Assembly: GCA_014871385.1 (NCBI GenBank)
Contig: CM026430.1
Location: 5,500,630-5,564,629 of the forward strand
Reading direction: 5' to 3'
Source: Ceratodon purpureus
Lineage: Eukaryota; Streptophyta; Bryopsida; Pseudoditrichales; Ditrichaceae
DNA: 64,000 bases
Shown: one piece after another, positions 21,831 through 32,877 of the stretch
Numbering within the stretch: position 1 is the first letter of the stretch
Layout: each line of letters opens with the position of its first letter
Notes under the pieces: model-generated
Database searches by the model: none
What the model was told of the DNA's origin: nothing
What the model saw: the letters and a program-made list of their open reading frames with translations, nothing else
Translations under genes and position numbers: made by a program

Positions 21831-22130
21831 CTAGTAGCCCCTACTCCCCTACTCGGCTGGTAGCCGACTAGGACTAGCCTACTCATCATTTGCATTATTA
21901 GGACTAGGACTTATTTACTCATCATTAGGACTAGTAGCCCCTACTCTCCTACTCGGCTGGTAGCCGACTAGGACTAGCTTACTCATCATTTGCATCATTA
22001 GGACTAGGACTTATTTACTCATCATTAGGACTAGTAGCCCCTACTCTCCTACTCGGCTGATAGCCGACTAGGACTAGGTTACTCATCATTTTTATCACGA
22101 GGACTAGGACTTATTTCCTCATCATCTTTA
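21831..22130. repeat. Tandem repeat, 3 x 100 bp, each with a palindrome
   Basis: Units begin CTAGTAGCCCCTACTC at 21831, 21931 and 22031, a period of exactly 100 bp. Each contains a variant palindrome (TCGGCTGGTAGCCGA or TCGGCTGATAGCCGA) about 20 bp in. Near identity between copies indicates recent amplification. Confidence 0.88.
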
Positions 22131-22420
22131 TATGTATTTCAGATTCCAGAGGTCGTTTCAGTGAGGAAGAGGTTGGCTCTCCTAGTCGGCGGCCAGCCGA
22201 CTACAAAGGACTTCCATTTGTTGTGACCGTGAATACTGTTCATTCTAAACGACGACTCCGGAGTCCTCACAGACGGACACCCCAATGTGAGATTCCTGGC
22301 AGTCGTGTCCACTCAGCGGGTCGCCGACGATCTTCCCTTCACCCGCTTCACTTCACAGATCCACATTTTGCAGAGCAAGTATTTCCTTTTATTAGAACAG
22401 ATAGATTTCTAAGGATAGGG

Positions 22421-22468
22421 TTTCTAGGGTTTAGGGTTTCTAGGGTTTAGGGTTTCTAGGGTTTAGGG
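22421..22468. repeat. Telomere-like repeat, 3 x 16 bp
   Basis: Three perfect copies of TTTCTAGGGTTTAGGG, preceded by GGATAGGG. This is Arabidopsis-type telomeric sequence in a 16-bp higher-order unit, 213 bp inside the right terminal repeat. It is interstitial, not a chromosome end. Confidence 0.85.
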
Positions 22469-22680
22469 TTCTCAGTCAGCCACTCGCCGAGAGATTCGGC
22501 CATGACTGTGGGACTGGGATGTCCTCTATTCAACATTATAATAAATTCACTCAAATGATTTTATCCCTTGTAAACGGAATGCATTTTTTCATAAATATTT
22601 GACATCTTTGTCTTTAAATTTGAGGGATAACACATGAATTGGACGTCTACTGATGATGCAAAGTAGTCCATAATTGAGCG

Positions 22681-22710
22681 TTTTGTCCATAATTACTTAA
22701 ATACCCCTTA
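22681..22710. repeat. Right terminal inverted repeat
   Basis: The reverse complement begins TAAGGGGTATTTAAGTAATT and agrees with the left end at 27 of 30 positions. The 10-mer GTCCATAATT occurs twice here, 19 bp apart, as subterminal direct repeats that could serve as transposase sites. Confidence 0.8.
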
Positions 22711-25444
22711 GTCAATTTTAGCAATTTTTGCACAAAAATACCAAGACTCTTTTGGAGTTAAGCTCATCTTGAAAATTAAAATGCTTTTTCAGGTATTGAA
22801 TAACAGAAAACTAGAAAAACATTTCACAAAATAAAAAAATTGGAATCTTTTATGATACAAAAGAATTATTTGTAAAATCATCTTAATCTTAAAATGTGGA
22901 TTTGTAATCCAAGATGCTTGTATTGAGATATATGCTCTAATCAAATGATTCAGTTGTTAAAATTAATCGCTTGCCGAAGCAATATTTCAGCAAATTTGGT
23001 GAACCCAAATATATGGACCCCAGTTCTCTAGAACCACTAAAGCCCTAAAACTCATCTGCAGGAAATTTGTGAAATGGCAAAAAACACACAGGATATAAGC
23101 TGAGTTCAATCTCTAACAAGGCTGTTTGAGGTGACAGAAGAATTTGTGAGCATTAAACATGTTGTAACAGCATAGGATGAGATGAGCTCACTCGACAGAA
23201 CTCTCACAGGCATTTTGATTATACAGGTTTATCTTAACAGCTGCATCAGTTGCTCTCGGCATGATGTGATTTCATCTTGTGAGTAAAAATATTTTTAAAA
23301 ATAAATTTTAAAAACAGTTTATTGCAGACAACTTAGTTCTACTTCGTGTTGATAAAGATGGTCATTCTGATTCAGGTTCAGAAGATGGTATTCTCGTGAA
23401 GAGCTTCGAACAAAATCTTTTCACATCACTTTGCATATGAATATGTTGCATTGTATGCAATCGGGAGCGGAAACAGTACCGGTTTAGTAGACGGATATGA
23501 CCTTCAATTGCTACTGATCGACAGCAAAACCCCATCTCATGTGTCTGCTAAGTTCCGATTAAAATAATCTTCGACGTCTAAGCTTCAAATTCAGAGGAAA
23601 AGGGCGATGATGAGACTGAACTCGGTAGCCGTTGAGAGGATCCCGTAGCTAGCGAGCAGTTGCAAACTCGGAATAATTTGAAACCAGCAGAGGCTAACTA
23701 CTTGCAGAGACGATCAAAACCTGAAAACAACAGTCTAGGAGTGAAGAAGGACTGCAAGGACAGGGAGCTGCAATTAGATCCTCCTATGCGCTGCGCCGTG
23801 CACTGCTAGGCTGAATCATGTGCAGGAGTTCAGGCTCCAGTGCATGTCTCCTCCGTCTCCCAACGGTTGCCTGTCGATGATCACCCCGTCTTTCACCCAC
23901 GTGAGAGTTTGAACTCTTCCCCATACTCTGCCATCAAGGTCAGTGAGGAGTCTGCTTCTATCCGTCATATCCTCCCCAGAATGCCATCCTTGCCTCTCCT
24001 TCCCTTGCATGTTTCTTACACTGATCATGAATCTGCCGGCACCTGAACTGCAGCTGGGTTCCTGTCAAATTTACCCTGTTGACCACAGATTTGACATTGC
24101 GAAGATCATTTCATCATTGGATTGATACTGATCAAGGTACCAGATTTGTAATATGTAATGGTGCTTGAAACAATGTGAGTATTTTCATTTGCAGTTTTGC
24201 TATACAAAGATGGTGACAATGGAATGAGTCAGTGAAAGACTGAGGCCCAGAATCCGAAGCTGGCCGGAGGATGGGCCAGATTGTCGAACGTTTTTAGAGT
24301 TTCTTCAACCTCCAATTTGGTTTAGAGTTCAGGCCAAAGTTGGAAGTTTGGATAAGGGGAAACCTTCTCCCAAATTCCCAATTGCATCACTAAGGCCCAA
24401 ACATTTTGGCACCAAAACAGTGCCACATAGGATACCACATAGGATAAATTGAAGTTCCGGTTGGGCCCTAGATTAAAGCCTTTGAGCCATATTTGAAAAT
24501 ATTGAGCAATCCTATGGTGAAGAGTTTGGCCGGCCCTTGATCTGGCCCAAGTAGAAACTGGCCCTGAGTAACTTGCATATTTATTTTGGTATCAATTGGT
24601 CTAGATATGTAAAGTGATATGTTGGCAGTGATGAGTCTGTTTTGAATCCAGCATTGGTTGTGAGATTTTAATTTATGGGGAGTTAATTTCTGGACTTGTG
24701 TGAGAGATCATTCATCTCCTGTATGTACGTAGAATGTGTGGATTTATGGAGGAGACAATATGTGTAGATCACCCACACATACAGTAACAGTATAGTATTG
24801 GATTATGTGAAAGCAGTGGTTACAAGTCTCGGCTGTCTCTTTATTGCAGTCACACTTGCATCATGTACTAGTGAGTGGGGTACTCAATGCCCTACTAGAG
24901 GATGATTTTTTATCTCAAAGGCTGAAATAAAATAAAGGGAAATACAGTGAGGAGGAGGACAGTGTGTGTGGCAGGTCACTCGTTGCTACAAATAGATTAG
25001 GATTAATTTGTGACACACACACAAAAAATTTACGCAATAGAACTACTATTTGAACACTTTCTAGATATTGTCAAATTTGTGCAATTAGAAAAAGATCAGA
25101 ATCCAGACTTAGGGGGTTCGTTCACCCTTGAAAGAATGTAATTTTTTTGGAAATTGTAAGGTTCATCTCGTAAAAATTTAATTTTTCCAGAAAAGATCAC
25201 TAAGAATATTTGTAGGGGAATATAAAAACAGAAAAAATATCACATAAAATAATTTCTCGTATCATCATTTTTCCGTCCTTAAAAAATTTCCATTTTTTTC
25301 ATTTTTTTTCCTAGTATTATTTATGAATGAACCTACTATCAATGTAAAACAACTAGAAAGGACGATTGTTAAACCTTTTGTGCACCAATATTTAGAAGTA
25401 GCAAGAGGCACTATGAAATGAAAACGGCTCTTGGTTTTTGATGC
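22711..25444. other. Intergenic DNA
   Basis: No gene recognised. Short ORFs around 23816-24125 lack family resemblance and overlap on both strands, as expected by chance. Confidence 0.55.
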
Positions 25445-25452
25445 ACTTACAT

Positions 25453-27178
25453 CAGGGTTTTCAAAATAGACGTCCGACCCGGCTCCGAACGTCCCCCGTC
25501 CCAGACGTGGCGTCCCCGACGCTCCAGAATTACATCGAGGAAAAAAAATTCGACCGCGGGTGGATAAAAAAAATTCCGACCGTCCGATCGGCCGATCCCG
25601 CCACGCCGCACGCGGCCACATCTTCGCCGTCGTATCGCGGGAACGGCAGCGGAGACGGCCGCGGGGTCGCCGGCGACGGCCGCCCTTCGATCCGACGGCC
25701 ACGATGCAACCGTTTTGGGCCATCGCGGGCCGTCGGATGTGGGCGGCCGTCGTCGGCCGTCTCCGCAGCCGACCGCGGGGACGGCCACGGGGTCGGCCCG
25801 TCCGCGGCCGCTCCGATCCGACAACCACGATCGGGCCGCGACGGCCGCATCGTGGCCGCCCGATTCCGGCGGCCGTCGAGGGCCGTTGGATTGGGCAGCC
25901 GTCCGCGCGGACGGCCGCGAAATAAATAAAAAAAAACCCCCGAATCTTAAAATGTTCATAACTTCTTCAAAACTTATCCAAATCGGGCTTTAATAACCAA
26001 AATTAAAGCCAAAAACATACAAAGTTGTCATATTAATGTAAGAGAAATCCATGTCGAGTTCTCCTTTAATTTTATTACCTAACGAAATAATGTCTTCAAA
26101 TAAAAGTATATTATTTTTTATTTGCTTTTCATTACCTTTTAAGTTGTACCCCCCATTGTATACCTCCCTCTTCTGTAGGCCCATGGGCCATAATTTCATT
26201 TCCAAAACAAATGTATTCTTCCTTCTAGACATTAAGATTATGTTTGTAAACCATAGTAGAGCACCAACAATTGAACGACATAAATATCTCCTTCTAAAGT
26301 ATACCCCAACATCAAGGCGGATCTTACAATCCCGATTACAAGATCTTTAGGACATTTTCCATGATTTCAGGGATATGTCTGAAATTTCTAATTCGGTAAT
26401 GATTTTGTTTTTAGAGTATCTATAAATAGAATTATTTTTGTCAAGGTTGGACGAAGGGAGGAGGGGAGGGGAGGCCGTCTCTAGAGAAAACCCAAGAGAA
26501 GAGGGAAGGCCTTGCGAGACCCCGCCTCCACGCGGACAGGGGCCGTCTCCGCAGCCGTCTCTACGGCCGTCAGCGGGGTCGGCCCTCCCGTCTCCGCCGA
26601 CAGCCGACCCCTCAACTCCTCGAAATCTTCAAATTCCCGTAACTTCTTCAAAACTTGTCCAAATTGGACTTATGAGATGTTTTTTGGCATCTACAAGAAA
26701 CGTAGATGCCAAAACACACCTCATAAGCCTAATTTGGATAAGTTTTGAAGAAGTTATGAACATTTTAAGATTCGGAGGTTTTTTTTTTTAAATTTCGCGG
26801 CCGTCTCCGCGGACGGCACTCGTCGGCCGCAGGATCGGACGGCCGACGACGGCCGCCCACATTTGACTACTCGCGATGGCCCAAAACGGCTCCATCGTGG
26901 CCGTCAGATCGAAGGGCGGCCGTCGCCAGCAACCCCGCGGCCGTCGCCGCGATCCGTCGGTCGAGATGGAGCCGCGTGGCGGGAGTGGCTCATCGGACGA
27001 GCGAAAAATGTTTCCCCCCCCCCCCCCCCCCCCCCCCCCCTTGAATCTGGTTTCACCCTGGGGTGAAACCTATGAGAGTGAATTTTTGTTTTCTAAGTCA
27101 CAGGACATCCTGAGGCGCTGGCGGACGTCCGCAAACGTTCTGACGTCCCGAGTGTCCCGTACGTCCATGACAACCCTG
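25453..27178. mobile_element. Non-autonomous hAT-type foldback element
   Basis: The left end reads CAGGGTTTTCA and the right end, reverse complemented, CAGGGTTGTCA. Both are followed by GACGT within a few bases. The element is flanked by perfect 8-bp direct repeats, ACTTACAT at 25445-25452 and 27179-27186. CAGGG termini with an 8-bp duplication are typical of hAT elements. The arms of about 450 bp (25453 to about 25985, and about 26735 to 27178) are long imperfect inverted repeats of very GC-rich, GACGGCCGC-type sequence around an AT-rich centre. No transposase is encoded. The ORFs in the arms are by-products of GC richness. A run of 27 C lies at 27014-27040, and a perfect 10-bp inverted repeat (GGTTTCACCC) at 27049-27070. 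Confidence 0.85.
26640..26756. repeat. Long hairpin, 55-bp arms with 7-nt loop, nested in the hAT element
   Basis: Arms 26640-26694 and 26702-26756 pair at 50 of 55 positions around AAGAAAC. The outer part of the arms (ACTTCTTCAAAACTT) also occurs at the inner edge of the left foldback arm near 25960. The shape resembles a small-RNA foldback or a nested miniature element. Confidence 0.8.
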
Positions 27179-27186
27179 ACTTACAT

Positions 27187-30100
27187 GTAGTTTTAATATC
27201 CATTTCCTATCAATTACTAAATTTCTAGCTTTTAGACCTATCACAATTCACAAAAAAAATTTAACATAATACTAAATAATTTGAATAATTTTAGTGCATA
27301 TTCCCTATAATTCCCGAACCTATTTTTTCCTTTTTTATCCTTTCCCCTTTACGTCAACTATGCAATTTAACCAGCGGAAACCCTCTGAAAATAGCAGTTT
27401 CTGGTGCTCTTACCATAGATAAAAATTGGTTTCACTTCATTTAACCAAAGAATTAGAATCTCGGCTTAATAATGGTTATGTCTGGGGTAAATGAGAAAGC
27501 AAGGGGCAGAGAATTCTGTCCATTCTGCAAAGTGGACAGACTCCGAGCTTGGTAACTTGTAAGTTGGTACGGAACTTGACTTTGTATGTCGGATGGATGA
27601 TAATGATGCTCTAATCAATGAACCTCAGGGCCAGTACTGCTTTGCACTCATGTGGGCAGAACCGTCTGGTACCTGAAATCTTTTATCTGCCCGTCTCCAA
27701 AACAATTTGAATTCTGGGTCACTCATTGGATAGTGGAAGTCGACCAACTTTGATCAATTTGAATACCCTCACTAAAGTTGTTTCTCAACCCGAGTTTTAG
27801 AAACCAAAAATGAGGTTGAAATTGAGCAATTATGTTAAACCGGGGTACAGGTATATAAAGTGTGCACCATTTGTAATCCTAATCTTGTGAGGGCTCTTGA
27901 CTTTTCTCAAAGCTCTCTTTCAAGCACAGTAGTAGTCAAGTTCTTTTGACCTCCAAATACAGCAATTCCAAGGGAACCTCGGTAATGAGTGGGGATAGGC
28001 TATGGATTTCTGGTTTAAATCATCAAATGGTTGATTAAATAGGCATAGATTTTTTGTTTTGTTATTTCAAATATAATAACATACTTTGATGATGACATTG
28101 ACTTGGTAATTATAAATTTACTTTAATAAGCAACAATTTTTATTTGTGGTTTATACAAGATTTTTGTATTACTAACTACTAAAGTGTGTTCAGCACTTAT
28201 TGATCTCTTGCACTATATTTGGTCTACCGTCTTTGAGGTTTGTTGTTTTGTCTTGTAGATCTACAAGTTTTAATATTATCTTTATTGTTGCAACAAAAAA
28301 ACTGAAATTAAAGATCAAAAATTAAATTTTATGAATGAAGTCATCACAAATTCTTTGGTTTTTGTTGTGTATGTTTTATAGACATTATTAACTAAATCAA
28401 TCATCTTAGTTATATTACCTTTGAAAAGCAAATAAGCATTGCCACTATTCAAATTAGTAATTGCATAAATTCTACAAACATGCATATCTATCCCATACTT
28501 CATTCAACATTTTATGTTTTTTTCCTCGTAAATTACAATTATAGTACCTTCTAAATTGTCTTAGGAGGTGTTCTTTTTTTTATTTATATCTTATAATTAT
28601 AAATCTACATTAATTTTTTCATTACACTCTCAGATCCATTCGAGAGCTTGGATTTAAAGCCATTAAAAACAATGTGAAAATTCTTCCAAATACACAATCA
28701 ACATCAAATACAAAATAATTTTTTTAATATTTTATAGGAGATTGGTCTCCAAATTTACTTGTACAATTTTTCATTTTCTTCCAAAGCCTAGCACAATTGA
28801 AGATTTTGTAAAACACAATCCAAAGAAATGTCAATTATATGCTATAAAAATTAAATATATATAAACAATCTTGTATAGTCAAAAAAATTGTCATAAATAT
28901 CATTGATTCAAGTTTTCTAACAAAATTATAATTTCAATTGATCATTTTTTTTTAGTTGTTTTTAAACTCTAGTTTTTCATTTTTCTTCTCATTATCATCT
29001 AATTTGTCAATTTGATAGCTTTACTAAAACAAATTTGAAACTTGTTCGTTATCAATAAAAATATTAGTGTATTTTAAAAAGTTTTTTCAAAACCTATTCA
29101 TATTCAAATAATGGTCAAAGAATGATTATTTATATATTTACAAAAGAACCTTTATAATAGATGTACCTAAGGTGGTATTATTGTATATCAATATCATTAT
29201 TCTACAAATCCTTCCACATTTACAATTAATAAACAAGTCTTTATACTATCACAACAATTTAAACATCATATCAAAGTATTAATTTGCGGAATTTGTTATA
29301 TTTTATGACAATGTTATTATTGTGGTAGAACAATCATGATTTTGTTATAATTATTATTCCTTAAATTTTAATGAAACAATGATATGGAATAATAAACATT
29401 GTTCCATAACATTGTTCCATTATTATTTCACAACATTTACTCATGACATTGTGGAAAAACAATCGTTTCAAATATTGAGATGATGAGATCTATTAAAATA
29501 ACGGCACATCAGTGCCTAGAAATGGAGTAAAGATATCTTATGAGTCATTATTCATAATCACATTCAATGTCTCATTAGGCATCAGGAATATAAACTAATC
29601 TCTTACCAAGTACCCTATGTGAGAAACAGTTTTTAAATTTCATGATACCACAATATATCAAAATTCTGCATGCTTCGAAGGGTCAGAATGACCTAATTCC
29701 ATTGAGTCAATGACCTAGCACTTCATAACTTATGCTCGCTTCATTCATTCCCTCCTGACGCATATTACAAGAAAATAAGTTCCGAAGAAATAGAGCAACT
29801 GAGTTACAGTTGACCTGGATTTAAAAACTGAAGGAAGTTTTCAATATTTGTATTAATTTGGATGCGGCCCCAATTAGAACGGTAGTAGAATGAACCTTCA
29901 CTGACAGAAGTAAAGAGAGCCCATAATAAGCTAATGAACTATCCACTCTTTAAACCTTTTACCTTTTTCATTAGAAAGTTGCTTTACTTAGAACTAACCT
30001 AGATATCCCTTCTACAATACAAAGAATGTGCAAACTGTAGCCCATGACACAGAGACTAGTGTCAAGCAAAGGCCCACCTCAAATCCAGGAATTTTTGAAA

Positions 30101-32877
30101 CTCAATTGAACAATCAAAGGTTCAGGAGATGGCTCAAAACTCGAAAAACCACCCCATGTTTGCTTTTTCCTATCTTGGTAATGCAAGAATGTGACCATGC
30201 ATGCAAATAACTCAAAAAACCATGCATGTTTGCTTTTCTATAGTTGAGAATGCTAGCAAGCATGCAAATAAGCCTGCTACTGGAGTCTCTCATAGCTTTA
30301 ATCACCGAGGAACAGAACCCAAAAACACAAGGGTCCACAACTTACCAGTACAAGACATGAAGAATGATGGCCATGCATCAAAGCAGATCAAGCCCCTGCC
30401 TTCAAAGAGGACGTCCTTTCAAACTCCTTTGGGAGGGAAAACAAAACCATTCATAATATGAAAGAATAAAGCCCTTGAATTAGGGCACCTGTCTTGGAAC
30501 CAGTGCCCAAAAGCATTCACTAAACTCAACTTCAACACCTCAACCCAAGACCTGGACCCTTTTGGATTTGGGATTAAAGCCACAAAGTCCACAATTTATT
30601 CATTATGTAAAACAAAGTTTGGATGTAATTTTGTTTTTTTCTTTAATGAATATAACATTTTCATCTATTTATTCTAGGATTCATCCATTTTCCCTTACCC
30701 CAATGAAACCTAGGCGTCAAAATTTAAACACACCAAAATGATGACAAAAGCATAAGAATCAAGATGGATAGAGCTTATGCACCTAGAGACAAGTAGCCCA
30801 AAAATTAAAAGTGCTGACTACTAGAAAAAAAGGTTACCACACTCAAATAAATAACGATCTACAATAATCCTACATTTTAAGAACGCATTATCTTTAACTG
30901 TCATAGATGGTGTTGCAGAAGCCAAAATGCTCGTCGGTTTTCTCATAACAAGCCCAGCGTTAGTTTCCGTCACGTTACCCGGGTAACACTGCCGTGAAAT
31001 CGAATTAATACCGCCTCAATACCCTGATACAAGTGTCCAATACCTAGACGAAACCTCTGATACCCGTGTCCAATACCCACGCGATACTGCGGAGATCGTC
31101 TAGACAAAGAAGACGGAATGTCTAGGTTCTTGCGCAGCGCGATTGTGTGTGTCTGCAGAGGTCTGGACACGATGGCAGTGTCGCCGGCTGCAGCTGGGCT
31201 CTGGACTATGGAGTGTCGTCTCTCGTAGCTCTGGAGTCTGCCCATGCTCCTCCCTCCGCCCGAGTTTGTAACCGTTGGTCTGCCACTTTTCTCAACGGTA
31301 GACTGTCCTTCAGCTGAGCTGAGACTGAGCTACCTGAGTGAGCTCACCTCCCCTGATCGATCCATCAGTCTGCTCAAGCGTCCCCATCTATCGCACTTGA
31401 CTAAATAAGTTATTCATGTTCAGCCTGGTGTTTCGGATTTCCACCAGAATCTTTTCCCTCAATCTATGGCTCAGTTGCAGCTCTATTTTTAAGCTCCTCT
31501 TGTGCGACGCATTGATTGAGAAGCGTGACTTTGGATACCTGCGCGTCGATTGAGGTAGGACGTGGTTGGGAGTCGGGACTTGGAAGTTTTTGGTCTGGAG
31601 TTAATGGTTGATTGATTGTCAATTGAGGTTGGAGCCATGGGTGTTCAGTTGGCGCTTCAATGGCGTAGCTCGGAGGTGCAGTTTATTGTTTTTGCTGCAT
31701 CTCCGAGCTCGGTTTCAGTTCTCTGGTACGTCAGTTGGGTTCGTGTTTGGGTGTGGGGTTGTTGGTTGAGGCGGGTTGAGTTTCGATCGCAGTGGGGACT
31801 CTGAATGAGGTTTTGGAGTTAGCAATTGGCGAGGGCGATGGGATGTAGAGTCTCGTATTGGCAGTTGCAGATTTGAAGTTGAAGTCTCGTATTGGGGAGC
31901 TCGTGGAAAGTTGAAGATTTTATCAGAATTTGATGTTTAGGATGTGCAGGCCGTTTGATCGGAACTGTTTCGCGGTTGAGTGGCAGCTAGCTCCACGTTG
32001 AGGGTAGTGTTGGTATGGAGTGTGCGTTTAGCTCTGGGGTTTTGGTCGCTCTGTAGTTCCCAAGCGTTAGGTTTCAGGTCACTGATGGACAGTTTCAGTG
32101 GAGCTCGGAAGCCACGCTCAGGTGCTGTCAATTTGAAATCCAAGTGGTTTTGAAATTTTCCGTTTGAACCTTCAATGGCGACGGTGATCTTCCGCGAGGT
32201 CTATGAAATTGTCTTCTGCTCCCGTGCGAAGCTGTTATGATGATCTGGGGCGAGTAACAACTCAGTATTCCTTGGCGTGTTTTTCGAATTTTTTGTGTTC
32301 AGCATTGCGAGATTCGAGTTTTAAAGTTCATCAATGTACTGAGGAAGCAAGGCGTTGGTTCCAATATCTTCATTGGTATCTCCTGCGCAAGTTTCCTCGA
32401 GCCGCATTGAACCTCGTGCGATAGGTGTATTTTTGTGTTCTGTAGGTCGACTCTATGAGCTGCATTGCTCATTCTCTGGCATTATTTCGGGAAGTAGTCG
32501 ACGCTGGAGTAGGTCTTGTTCCAAACTTCCGTGCGCGCAATGTTCATAGTCAGCAGTTTTTACGACGAGGTCTTCTGCAGTGTATTCTGAACCTCTTGTG
32601 ATAGTGGTTACGGTATCGCTCTGCTGACAACGTTAACAGTCTTGCAACTTTGCAGCTGGTCGAATGCGGGAGAGAACTTATAAATGCGATTATCACCTCT
32701 TATGACAGCACTGCAGCCATTTGAAGTTAAAGTTATCAAGAGGCGATTGCAGACTGATGGGTTCCGCGACTTGCGAATGCCAATCAGCTCAACAGTGGAA
32801 GAGTAGCGATGGAGTGTTCACTGTAATGCCGTGACTGAAACAGAAGCAGGGGAAAGCCCTGAAGTTGGGAAGTCAAC
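27187..32877. other. AT-rich intergenic DNA grading into the kinesin upstream region
   Basis: 27.2-30.0 kb is strongly AT-rich with nothing recognised. A short ORF at 30201-30461 (ending FQTPLGGKTKPFII) is the only protein-like stretch, and I could not assign it. From about 31.0 kb base composition shifts toward that of the following gene, and about 1.5 kb before the kinesin ATG probably holds its promoter and 5' UTR. Confidence 0.5.

Larger units (their letters stand above)
6906..22329. repeat. Dispersed palindrome family GTCGGC-N5-GCCGAC
   Basis: Copies are 17-19 bp, with 6-7 bp arms and an asymmetric 5-nt centre (commonly TGCCC, TGTCC or GGACA). Positions outside the array: 6906 (degenerate), 7130, 7350, 8418 (one base shorter), 9336, 9722, 10602, 11181, 12031, 13491, 16455, 16533, 16885, 17242, 18404, 20481, 20687, 20803, 22185 and 22312 (degenerate). 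Copies at 21853, 21953 and 22053 belong to a 100-bp repeat. The copies lie between genes, in introns, in exons and at the transposase stop codon. Each arm contains GCCGAC, the DRE/CRT core bound by plant DREB/CBF proteins, so every palindrome is also an inverted pair of DRE cores. Whether this matters is unknown. Confidence 0.9.
6842..22710. mobile_element. 15.9-kb TIR element with divergent transposase and ParB-methylase genes
   Basis: The left end 6842-6871 and the reverse complement of the right end 22681-22710 match at 27 of 30 bases. Both begin TAAGGG and end TGGACAAAA, with mismatches at positions 7, 14 and 21. A palindrome family (GTCGGC-N5-GCCGAC) is found throughout this interval and nowhere outside it that I could see, which independently supports the boundaries. 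Inside are a DUF7869-type transposase (+), a ParB/methyltransferase-like gene (-), three broken HAD-phosphatase copies (-), an unknown ORF (-) and several repeat arrays. The flanks (AGGTAACA on the left, GTCAATTT on the right) do not show a clean target duplication. Insertion may be old, or the true end may be offset by a few bases. The class is unassigned. Confidence 0.8.

Noticed and set aside
22421..22468. Chromosome end
   Set aside because: Only 48 bp of telomere-like sequence, and genes continue for 40 kb beyond it.
6834..22718. Target-site duplication of the large element
   Set aside because: The bases next to the two terminal repeats (AGGTAACA and GTCAATTT) do not match as a direct repeat, so none is claimed.
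25265..25929. Long overlapping ORFs in several frames rich in Arg, Gly and Pro
   Set aside because: They arise from GC-rich, stop-poor foldback arms. Several frames on both strands are open at once and no family is recognisable.
27014..27040. Run of 27 C as a sign of an assembly join
   Set aside because: The hAT ends, the arms and the 8-bp duplication on both sides are consistent across it, so a real homopolymer is as likely. Its length may still be inaccurate.
30028..30461. Possible small gene with a repeated exon-like segment
   Set aside because: Two similar stretches (CATGTTTGCTTTT and CATGCATGCAAATAA) suggest a local duplication, but no family, start or splice pattern could be supported.
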